Below, piece after piece: positions 26,201-38,200 of a DNA stretch of 64,000 nt. The translations under genes and the position numbers were made by a program. Below the pieces are notes generated by a model, which saw nothing but the letters and a program-made list of their open reading frames with translations, was not told the DNA's origin and did not search any database. The stretch comes from Motacilla alba alba (taxonomy: Eukaryota; Chordata; Aves; Passeriformes; Motacillidae), in NCBI RefSeq assembly GCF_015832195.1, contig NC_052017.1, positions 105,120,429 through 105,184,428 on the forward strand. The letters are read 5' to 3'. Within the stretch, counting starts at the first letter, position 1. Every line of letters starts with the position of its first letter.

Positions 26201-29200
26201 GTGTTGAAACTGCCTCAGTATCCATTTCATATCTTCCTTGCCACAGATAAGCATTAATCCCCGTCCAGTTCTGTAGATGGGCAGAAAATTGGAGGTGTTG
26301 ACCTCCCATTTTTAGCAGAGGTGCACCTTGTGCATCCCCTGAGCTGCTGTGGCACATGCTGCCTCTGTCAGAGGTTGGTTGTCACTGTGGAAGCTCACAG
26401 CAAATGAACTTGAGCCCTGATACTGTTCCACTTCCAGGACAGGGGAAGATGCCTCAGGTCAGCAGCAGGTATCTGTCCTACCACGCGCACCCTCAGCACA
26501 GGCGTGTACACCCACCTGCTCTGGGCCCTCAGAGGGGATTTGCGTCATGGCAAACCAAAGAGTGAAGCCATTTGCAGATGGATTAAATAAGACTTGAAGG
26601 AATTATTTGTTTGGAGATGGGTTCCAGATGGTTTGAGGTGAATTGGATTTCAGCCCTTCGAGACAGGAGACGGGGATCAGACACAGCAGATATTATCCTT
26701 TTAGCCATTAGGCAGGTCATGCTCCGGACACTCGAGTCCCTAAAGAGGAGCTGTTACAGCCAGACTCTTCGGGAACATTCCTGAAAGTTTCTGCCCACCC
26801 CACTCCCCAGCGTGGTGTGTGCAAGGGCACTCTGTGGACCCACCATGTGGCCCCAGCCAGGATGGTGAAGAACCAGGTTCAATTCTGACCACCCTGGAAA
26901 AAACAGATATCCTGGGCAGGGGAGAAGGGAGCCTATTCTCCATTGCCTGCCTGTTCTTGAAGCTTCTATAGGCACCACTTCTCCATCAGCTTCCAGGGAG
27001 ATGGTACCACTCTGGCAGTGCTCACAGATGTTGTCAAAGTTGCCCCATGGGGCCAGCAGGATGTCGTGGCCCGCAAAAATGGTCTGCATATGCTTGCAGC
27101 CAAGTGAGAACAATCCAATCCTCATTAGTATAGCCTAAGAAATTTCAAAAAAGGATGATGGCAATGTTTGTCTGTCACTGTTAGAGGCATTAAAAAGGAG
27201 GAAGAAGGTACCGTGTTGTTTTTCACCCCAAAAATAACAGGTATTGCAGTTAGTTGGGTTTACAGTTCTGACACAGTGTGGTTTATTTTTTATCTTTGGC
27301 ACACACCATTATGCTTCATGGTTTAAAATGTGTTTTGGAAAAGGCACTTTTTAGGCTTGTTTTTATCAATGGCAAAAACATCCACAAATTGAATTTGTAC
27401 CTATTCTGATCATATTTTTTGTGATGTTGTAAGGACTCTTTTAAGAGCTTCCAAGTTCCTGTGAAGTCCTGTCCAGAAGATGCATCTGGAGGACCTGGGG
27501 CAGGAGGAGAGCTGGCAGTACAACACAAATGCAGCACTGCAGCCTGCTTAGTCTTACATGAGTACTCAGGTCTGGGCTTGCAGTGACTGACTGACAGCAG
27601 AGCTGGAGGTGATGAGCTACAGGACAGGGAACTCAGAGCACCAGATAGTGCACATCCTTAAAAAGATGGCAAATTCACTTCATCTTTTCTTCTTCCTGGC
27701 ATTGAATTTGTTAAGTGGTTAGAAATTTACCTGCAGCAGGCATAGCTGCTGAATATTGCTGTCTTGACAAAAATACAGGTACTCATCTGATGAAACTTGC
27801 CTCCAGCTAAAGGAAATAATGCAGTATGAGTAATCAAATGGATTGAAGCCCAGGAAACAGGCCATTCTTCTGAAGTAAAGCAGCAAGTCAGTAGATAAAA
27901 AGAATTTGTGTCCTTCTCAGAAATGCTACTAACCAGCTTCATCCAGTTTCTAAAGATAAGTCACTGCTGCATTTAACTTCAGATTTAACTAAATGCTGGC
28001 CAGGACAATATGTTCAATGATGCCAGGAGCAAGAGGTTTTCCATACCATCACCCCAAATAATATCTAACCGAAAAGATCAATTAGTCCACAGACCTGGCA
28101 TTCCCAAGAGCCTTCTTTACCTAAACTCTGCAATCCTTGTTCATATTTAGTGTTTAAACTGGGTAAGAAAGCCACATGCAAAATGAGGCGAAAAGGACTC
28201 GTGTGGTTGTCTTGCTGCCATCAGTAATTTGGCAGGTTAGTGAGTGTGGAAAACAGGGCAATATTTACAGGAGAAATGAGAGCATCTAAATTGCCATATG
28301 GATAGTAGCAATAAGCAGACAGCAAAGCAGGATACTCTGTTACATCCTTCTGAGTTCCTTGCTGTTCTTCCCCAGCAGATTTTGTATGCAAGGCAGTTTT
28401 GATTAAGTCATCAATCTTCAGTGCTTTTCCTGAGCATGTAGCATTCTGTAGGCGTGGGGAAGAACAACTATCTGTTTTTAGCCTGTGACAGGGAAGCTGA
28501 AATATCCCTGAATTTCTTTACCATTGCCCATTTTCCCTGCTTCTCACAAATTGAAGAAAAAATGAAACCAAGCGAATATTAGCTTCACAGAAGGACATGT
28601 AAATCTGAAGTTTTTTTCCTCACAATAGGACATTTCAAAACTCATCATCTCATGTATGAATTGTATAGAGACACTATTGCTCATTCTTGTGAGTTGTCCT
28701 GTTCCCTTAGATTGAAATTGACAAATGAATCTCCAAAAGCTAGTAAGTTTAAATTTTGAACTTTTACTCTGCGTTGGGCAAAACATCAGGGAAAGAGCTG
28801 GCATGCTGACAGGTAAATATCTTTGGAGAGAGAAAAAGGAGGCTGACCCATTAGAGCCATCTTTCCAGAAGTTGTTTTGCTCCTTCTCCCTGTAAATTGC
28901 AGCTGGAGTTGTTCTGGCAACACTAATGGCGTTAGGATCTGAAAGCTCTTGATCAATTATAGCAGGCAGTCTCAGGCAGTGGGAGATTTGCTGCTAGTCT
29001 GACTGGCAGTGCATCTTTTCCAGAGCTCTCATTGTCCTTGTCTCTATAAACAGAGATGATAAGTAAAAATTGTTTACACTGACAGATAAGAATGGCATCT
29101 TTTCTTGATGTCTCATGAACCTCTTTTGCTTTTAGAATAAATCTTAGCAGTGTGGGGGGAATAGCTAAGCATAAAATACAGGCACAGAGGGTTGACATCT

Positions 29201-32200
29201 CTAAACAACAATTATCAGATTCCTTTTTGCAATAAGCAGAAGGCTTTTTCATGTATCTGGAAGTCTGTTTAATATTTCATGGACTCCTAAATTATTCACC
29301 GATTAGAGTGCTCAACTGTTACTGTCATTTAAAGAGCGAGCGCCCAGCAGGAGTGTTGCATGGGACTTTGTAGATCATGTCAAAGCGTAACATTTGGTTT
29401 GTTAAAGAAGTGTTATACTTCCTAAGGTAACAGTATCCAATTTATACTCTGTTAATTCTGGCCTGGCTAATAAAAGACACGATGAGATTGCTTGTTTTGA
29501 TCCTTATCTATCTGCTCAGTAAAACTTTTCACCATCTGACAACAAATCTGGGATCCCATGTCACCTGATATGGTTCCTAGAAAATCTGTGAACTCTGTTA
29601 GATGGAGAAACTTTGATTTTTTTTCTTGCTAAGGCAACTACCCAGTCTGACTACTCAAGAGACTGCTGGTCACGTTCCAATGCCAGAGACTTTCACTGCT
29701 GGGATTGAAGGTGCTTCTTCGTGGGTAGCTCCAGTGACCCAGTGGGTCCCTACTTGACTCCTCACATACCCCATTCAGACCACGTTTCCTCACAAGTTCA
29801 ACCCCAGGTTTCCCATGGCAAAGTCCCAGATGTCTTACTCCCTAAAGCCATTTATTCACAGTGCAGTAACACAGAAACAGCCAGAGTTCATGCCTCTGGG
29901 GTTCCCAACCAAGGAACCCCATGGCATTTATACCCTCACAGTCTCCGGAAGTCTCCTCTTCCTCCTGAGTCTTTGGCTCCTGCCCCCTTCTCTGTGTCCA
30001 TCCACCTTGCTGGCTCAATGGTTTTCATCTCCTTTGTTACCCAAAAGGCTGCAATTCCCAGCTCTCCTGTGTTTTCCAGTGTCCATTCACCTGGCTGGTG
30101 TCACCCACATCATGCCCTGTGCTATCCCAAAGGCTGGCAGTTCATGGCCTCTCTTCTCAGGCTCCTGCCTGGAGCTCTGCATTTCAGTCTGCATCTCTGT
30201 CTGCAGCTTGTGAGCCTGGCTACTTCTACCTCATGTATTCCTCAGCATTCTGCACTCATGGATAACTGAGACAATATGTTTAGTTTTGAGGATAGTTTCT
30301 AAGGCTGCTCAGTCTTCTAGAAATGGTATCCATGAATAGAATATCTAGAGCTTGACATTGTTGTAAATCAGGATAACTCCCCAAACTTTGTCAGAAACTG
30401 CGATCTATTTTTTTGCCCCCTAAGGAAATGTTATCCCTGATCTTCTCATTTTCTCAAGCTTTCCCTGCTCAAATAAAGTGAAGGTAGTAAAATTAAGTTC
30501 CCATGGCTTATTTTTAGATTTGGGTGTCTGCTTGAATTCCTTGAAGTTTCTTAAAAAGCACTTTTGGAAATAAAGCAGGAAAATCAAAACTGAGGAAGAG
30601 GAGGAAGGAAGTTTTCCTTACTGAAAAGCCTCTTTGGCAAGGACTGTTGTTCCTTTTCTGCATTTTCTAAGCACCATTTACTACCGGATAGTGGTTCGTG
30701 CAGTTCCTCAGTCCCATCAGTAATTTAAATTACTTAAACACAATGAAAGCTTGATTTGTTTTTTCTATGAAGTAGCTGCCCTCCATATGCTCCTGCTTTG
30801 TGGGACCCCTTGACCTGATGCCATGTAGGGACATGTCCTACAAAACCTGGTGGCACTGGATGGCCACACTGGTGGAGTGGCTGAACCCAAACAACCGTCC
30901 TGACCCCTCCCCAGGCCCCAGGGACAACTCACCCATTTGGAGAGGTCTAAGGGAAAGCATCCCCCAGATCTTTCCTAGTTGTTCTTGGGATGTTTGGGGC
31001 TGTGTGGAGGAAGCAGCTGTGCTGCGGCTCTCCCCAGCAGTGGGCTGGCAGCCTTTGGGCTTGCTCCCCCAGCAAGAGCTTTGCCAAGAGCTTCTTGATC
31101 TCTTAGTCTTTAATAGAAGTGAGAAAAAAAAAATAAAGGCTTGTCATGCAAAAAATTTTATTAGCTTGCTGTTGATCATACTGATAGGGAACTCAAAAAG
31201 GACACAGTAAAGTTGCTTAGGAATGCCTTATGAGGTGTTAACCAAGATCTTTTACAAGAGAGAGGAGGATGTGTATAAGCCAGGATGAGCCTTTCCATTT
31301 AAATGCTCGTAAGAAACTGCACATTGTTTAGGACTGATTTTCCTCAAGAGAGGGAGTTTTAATTCCCTGGTTTAAGGACAGATTTCTCTCCAAACAGTAA
31401 CACTTTATGACTATATTTTACAACACAAGCAGTCATATACTTTCTAGAAATATAGAGCATATGTGGAGAAGGGGAACACCCCAAGTAGCTTTTGCAAAAA
31501 AAAGGGAGAATTACTGCAGTGTTGTTCACAGGGTCCTTAAAGGAGAATCCTCTTTAGAAACATCAGAAAGATGGGCAATGGAGGCAATAATGTCCATCAA
31601 TCTTCAGCTAATATCCAGGAATCATTCTTGTGTGTGCTTGCACTTGCCAGCTGACCCTGCTCCCTGCTTCAAAAGCACTGATTTCTTTCCAATCCTCAGA
31701 GCTGCTTTTTATTTTGTAAAGCTGCTGTACTGATTCTTCAAAGGGTGATGGATTTCCATTTGATAAATGGGGGAGTTATCTATCCATGTCTGTTAAATAC
31801 ATGGAAAAACTTCTCCATGACTTGTTTTCAGAGTTGTAACAGCATTATTTCTTGCTCTGTATCTGTAGGGTCTTGAATGGAAAGAAACTACACTGTTCTG
31901 ACTTCAGGTAGTTCAGATATTTGTTTTCATTTTAGGGTTCAGGGGCTTCCTCAGGTTGTGTGTTTGTTTCATGGAAGACCTGCTGAAATAATTACAATTT
32001 GGCATTTATCTCTGTGAGAAATAGTTCCCTTAAGCACTTTCTGCACAGGAGCCGAGAGGCTAATACCATGCTTGTGACAGAGAGCTATTTTTACATAATT
32101 ATTAGTCCAACCCCTCAGTAACATGATATCAGGAAACAAGAATGATAATATGACACTGTGCTAAGTGAACTCCAATCAAGAAACTAAGAGGACTTTGTTG

Positions 32201-35200
32201 GGATTAGAAACTTGATACAGTCTTTTCCTTTATCACTGAATTATGTTTTCCAGAAGATAGATGTGTTGGGTTTTTCCAGCAGTGAGGTCCATGACTTACT
32301 GGGGGCTCAGGATGGCCGTGTTTCAGAGAAATAAAATGTGCGATAGGTTGGAAACAGGGTGTATTGTATGTCACAGCAGGAGATAGCCCAGCCTGTGACT
32401 GGCTGAAGAGCCTGCAGGGCTTCTCCTGGCCTCCACGTCAGCATCTCTCCCACATGGAGTTTTGAGCACACACTTGGACCCCAGCAGCAACCAGCCAGGA
32501 AAATATTGCAAGATAAATATTACGGAGTTTCATACAGCTGTCATTTGTGAAGCACAGATTTGCTCCTAGTCTTTTCTACCTCTGCTCACATTTTGATCAT
32601 GGTGCTAAAGCATGAGATACAGCCTGGTTGTCTCAGGCATCTCATTTATGTCCAAATGGAAGATGCCAGGTGGGTCAGTCCTTCTAAAGTAGATCCCCGA
32701 GTTTCCATGCCAGGGTCATGGAAAACTGGCTTTCTCCTGTCAGCCTCCAGCAGAAGGGTCACTGGGTTTTGGCCACTCTCCTGTGTTCTCGAAAGAGCAG
32801 GAATCCTTCCTGGAATCTTCCACAGGAAATTACTTCTGTTTCATATAGGGGAACATGGGTATGTGCTCTGGGAACATCTGCCTGCTGCATACATAGCAGT
32901 CAAGTGTTCAGGCTGGATTGTTGTGTCTCACTTGAAGTGTGTATGACTTCCAGTTCTTTCCCAGTGCCAGGTTCTGTCAGAGGTACCCAGTGATGGAGAA
33001 CTGCTCTGTGCCATAGGCTGGGTTTTGAGCTGCAACCATGAACAAAGTGAGGGTTTTCTCTGTAAGGTGTTTTAGACAACAAAAGTGCTTCCCATAGGAA
33101 AAGTTGTCTGGTCTGTGCTTTGCATTGGCATGTCTGGATTAATGCTGCACCTTGTTTCAGCATTTGGTGTTGGGAGGTGAACCAGGTGTGTGTATTAAGA
33201 GCCGTTTCTGCTCTTCTTTCTGCTTCCCAGGGATATGAAGCTGGATGGTGGACGCCAGTGCCATTCCACTGGAGTGTGTCTGAAAGAGATAATTGGTCTT
33301 GAAGGTGTGGAGCTCGGAGCAGATGGGAAGGTGGGGATGCTTCAGTTCCTATTCCCTTAGATTTGATGTTATAAGGGGAAAAGATAGCTTAACTAATAAC
33401 AAGCACAAATACAACATGCAGCGTAACCCAGGAGCTAAAGCACAGTATGTGCAACTGTAAATAAGCTTAGCAGAAACTCATGAGAACTGCCCAAGCTGTC
33501 AACGCAGACAACTCTGTATCCTTGAAGAAATTTGCCTCTGGCAATATCTGAGTGTGTAAAGCATTACTGAATTACACAGCCTTCCCCTTGCTCTAGCAGG
33601 GGGTGTCACTGCAGTGTATATTGTCAGGAGTTTGAGAATAATTTCTGGTGAGAGTTGTAGCTGTAATTCTATTTGCTTTCAATTGTATTTAATAAAATTT
33701 TTTGCTCAATATTTTTCCAGAGAGCAGGAAGATAGTGGCACAAAGCTGATGAGTCTTTCAAAATCCAGAAGCTCATTCACTTGAATAGAATAAGCAAATA
33801 TGAATCTTTAGGGAACTGATAGATTTTAAATCAATACATAGAGGAGAGACAGTTTTAATCGTAGAAGAAAACATTTCTTCCTGAGAGCCTGATTTACTTT
33901 CTACAGTTCAGTTTTACTCAGTCTGCTGTCATCTATGGATTTAAAGGCCCTGGGTCAATGCTGCTACACATGTTGTGCTCACCTAACCAGGTGTCAGGCC
34001 AGACCACAGGCTGTAAATTCCTGAGGACAGTCTGTCTGCTTATAAATAATGAAAGCTCACATGCCACATGTTTTATTTGATACCTGTTCTGACATCCTCA
34101 TAAACCAGTCTAGAGTCTCAAACTCATTTTTTTTTCTTCAAGGCAATGTTATTGTTGGGAAATGAGCCAACAAGAAGCAAGGCATAGCTTAGCTTTTTCT
34201 TGGCCAGGGGTAGAAGGAGAGAATCAGTGCACTCTAAAAATAATTTTGTCACAAGTTACTCATTCACACTTAGTCCATGTTGGGGGGGTAGTAAATGATC
34301 TCCCACAAGGATTGCTGTGGACTGGAGCTCACTTATTACATCAATAAGACTCTGCCAGACAAAGTCCTGAGAAAGAAAAATAGCGGAGAAAGTGCTTCAG
34401 TTTAGCAGTGTTTAAGTGATTTGCCTCTGGCAGCTGTGTGCTGAGGGACCCATAAAGATGATGCTAGTTCAGTAAAGAAGCTGCTGAAATGTGCTGCAGA
34501 GAAGGCCCACTGGAAAAAACCTGACCAAACTGATACATTTTTAAATCTGACCCTTGAGTAGGATTTTGTAAATCCAGTGTATTAAAGCTTGTGTGTGTGT
34601 GTGTGTGTTTGTGTGTTTGTTTTGCTGAAGAACTAATGCCTTTGCAGAAGCATTTTTTGCATGAATAAACTGACTGCACTGAAGCAAATGTAGGTGACTG
34701 GTTTATATTCATCTGTGCCTAACTACTAAATCCAGAAAATCCTCCATTAATTTGGCTTCTCTTGCTTCCAATTGAAATGCACCAAAACCATCCCACTGCC
34801 TCCAAGCTGGGCTGAAAGTAACTGTCTGTCCATTCTGACTTTTTTTTTTTTTTTTAGACGGTTTCTTATACACAGTTCCTATTCCCCACCAATGCTCTGG
34901 GAACTCGGAGGAACACAATAGACTCCACCTCATCTTTCTCCCAATTTCGCAATGCAAGCCATCGTAGCCTTTCTTTGGGAAGAGCTAACAGCACCCAGGG
35001 GAGCATTGATGCAGGTAACTCCTCAAGTAGCTCTTTTTAATACCCTGATGGTAAAGGACTGACATGTGTTTTAGTCCCCCCATTAGCTTAAGTTAAATAA
35101 ATACAGTCTTCTGTTGCAGTCTTCTGTTGTGGGCGATGCACAGCTTATTCCGTATTTGCTTAGAAAGCTTGCTTGTGGAGGATGGAAGTTAAATAAACAA

Positions 35201-38200
35201 GCACATGCTGGTATTGACAGCCCCGATGGCACCCAGCATGCCTCCTCCTGTCATCAGCATTGTTTGTTCCTCCTGCATCAGGCTTGTCCTTACCTTCCTT
35301 TGCTATGGAAAATTTACAGTGGCAACACAGTAGTCATAAGCTGAAGGTGTAAATTCCACTTGTGACCTTTGTTAGGCTGGAAAGGGCTGAGTTTACAAAA
35401 TCGGACACAAAACAGAAGCCAAAGCACTATATGCTTAAAATGTTTTGGCATGATAAATGAAACAAATCAAAACATCTGCTTGAGCAGATGAAAACTTGTT
35501 GCCGGGAATAAAAGTCACTGTGGAGCTTTATATAATTCTGCAGTTCTCTAAGCCCTACATTCACATTTAGCAGGTAATCCGTAAGCTCTAGGTCCTCTGT
35601 GTCTTGGCAGATCCCATTATTATAGAAATATTTAGAGATGTCAAGGCTTAGAACAATTTTTCATCTCTTTAAAAAATCTTGCATGGAGATAATATTGTGC
35701 ATTATCTGAACTCATTTGCCACTTCTGTTATGTCCAGAGATGTCTTGATGTAATGAATTCCTTTCAAAATTCTGTATCTAAACTGTTGTTTTATAGGTAG
35801 CGACCTGGGAGACTTCGTTGAATACGACCCAAATCTTTTAGATGATCCCCAGTGGCCATGTGGCAAACATAAGCGGGTTTTAATATTTCCTTCATATATG
35901 GTAAGTGATTCTGTGTAGGACTGAGGAATTCCCGTAACAAAATTCTGAAGGTTGAGGTTTCATTTGGCCATATTTTAAGAAGACTGTTATTATTTTTAAT
36001 CTACTAATAAGAGCTGTTCAGAATGCTTTGTTCTAAATGACAGTTACTTCTCAAGACATGTTAAAACAAACTCTTGGAGGTATTACAAAAGCAAACACTT
36101 TTATTACTGCTGTATTTCATAAATGCTTTAGATGAAAGGCTTGTTCAAACAATGCACTCATTCTCTGGCATTCAGAGGAAAATTTATACTTCCTCAAACT
36201 GGCACCTATTACAAAATAGGAGGATGCCCATTGGGGTTTTTCTGAAATCATGCAGCTGCACTGTGTTTTGACGCTAATCATTCACTCCTCTGAACAGCTT
36301 GGTTTCCCAGGTATTTATTTCACCATGGGATAGTCCTTCCTTTAATTGCAGCAATTACGAGCAGAGTCTGTATATTTCCCACTATATCCAAACCCTTAAC
36401 AATACAGAGGCATTATTGTTCTGTGGTCTGTGCTCTGACTAAATGTTTTCTGTGGTGAGAGAACTTCTGTAGTCTTTTTTTTTTTTGATTGCTCCAAGTC
36501 TGTAGATTATTTAACAGGACTGTTGGAAGATGCAGTGCAGATACACATGTGAGCCTGTATCTCTCTGGATTGTACATCCAGGGTAACAGTAGGCAGTAGG
36601 GAAAATATTATTTTTTTCCCCTAAAGTGCGACCTACTTCTCTTATCTATATACAGATATGATAGGGTTTGAAACACTGAGGTCTAAAGTGTTGTCCATGT
36701 TCCTGTTTAATTTGGAACAGGAGACATTATTTAAGAAACTGCTAACGTATGTAAAGATACAGCCTTTGTATGTTCTCATCTGCCCCCCACCCCAGGGGTA
36801 ATTTGGCTCGTGGGTGCTCCTTCTTCAAAATAAGCTCTAAGTGCTTCATGTGGATGGAAGATTATCTCCATGCTAACAGGAATGTTCTGTCTGTCGCACA
36901 CAGAGGCTTAATTGAGTTCTAAGGCTGTGTCTATTCTAGATTTTCAAATGGCATATCCAGAGCGTCCTCCACTTACTTGGTACCAGTTTTCCTTTAAGGG
37001 CTGGCGAGTTATTTTTTGGCTGCCAACCCACAAAGTGACAGCCTTTTATAGCAGCTACATCTGTGTGGGAAAATATTTGTCAGGTTTTGATATGGTTACT
37101 GTCATGGACAGGGAACTGTCTTCCCTCAAGGAGAAAGCCGTTGTTAGCCAACAGCCGAAGGGAACATAGCTCTAGCAGTCATGGTTGTGTTTCCGACCTT
37201 CCTCAGGCTGTGAGTGTCTGCCAGGCAGTACAAGTCCCCTGGAATCACCTGAGGCCTTTGACCCCCTTTTGACTAGTTGTTCTCGTGGACATGGTTAAAT
37301 GAGTGAAAATGAGGCAGCCAGGATGGCATCCTGCCAGGGAGTTCTCCATCCAGGAGTGGGTATTCAGTGCCATTCTTCTCTTAATGTTGGTTGACCACAG
37401 CATTTCAAAGTCTTACATTCGCACTTCTGTTGTAAAAAGAAGCCTGGGGATTTGACAAGGGGTATGACTAGACGCCCTAAAGGTGAAAAATTACTTCAAG
37501 GACAGTTGTTAAAATCAATGTCATTGTTTATCTAGAATATATTTGCATTGACAGGGGTCTCCCTGCCTTTTAATTTTCTCTAGGGTTAATTACTGCTGTG
37601 TCTGAAATAATGTCCTATTTGACAGTTGAGGGGTTTTTTCCTGAATGCACCCTTCCAGACATCACTTCTTCAGCACTATCTGAGGGTCTGTGGGACTGCC
37701 ACCTCCATTTCTGAAGGCAGGCACTAATCTAAGAAAGGTTGAAGGACATTAAGTGCTCTGTTTGTTTTGTTGAGGTTGATCACAGGCAGGTGCCAAGGGC
37801 TCTCTCAGCTGGGGTTTTGGCTGCCCACAGCCAAAGCAGCATAGCTGTGAGCCTGTGCAGGAGCTGCATGGCTTTGCAAGAAACTAAGGGGCAGATGGTT
37901 GTTCTTCAGTGCTCAGCTGAAAGATTTTACAAGCTGCTGGTGCTTCCTTCAGCCAAGAGAAGGGAGAAAAAGTAGTGCTGGAGTGTCCTGGGAGCCTGCA
38001 AATTAAATAGGATTTTTCAGTTTGGGCAAGGGCTTGTGCATAGGGCTGAATATAAGGCCATTTTGGCTATGTAGGACTCTTCACTCATATCTGTTTTAGA
38101 CTTTCCTGACTCTCCTGACATTCCTTCCCCCTCTCCCTGCAGTTCACATCAGTGTGAGCAGGAGCATAACAGCCTTATAATTTCAACTCATTTTCTTCCC

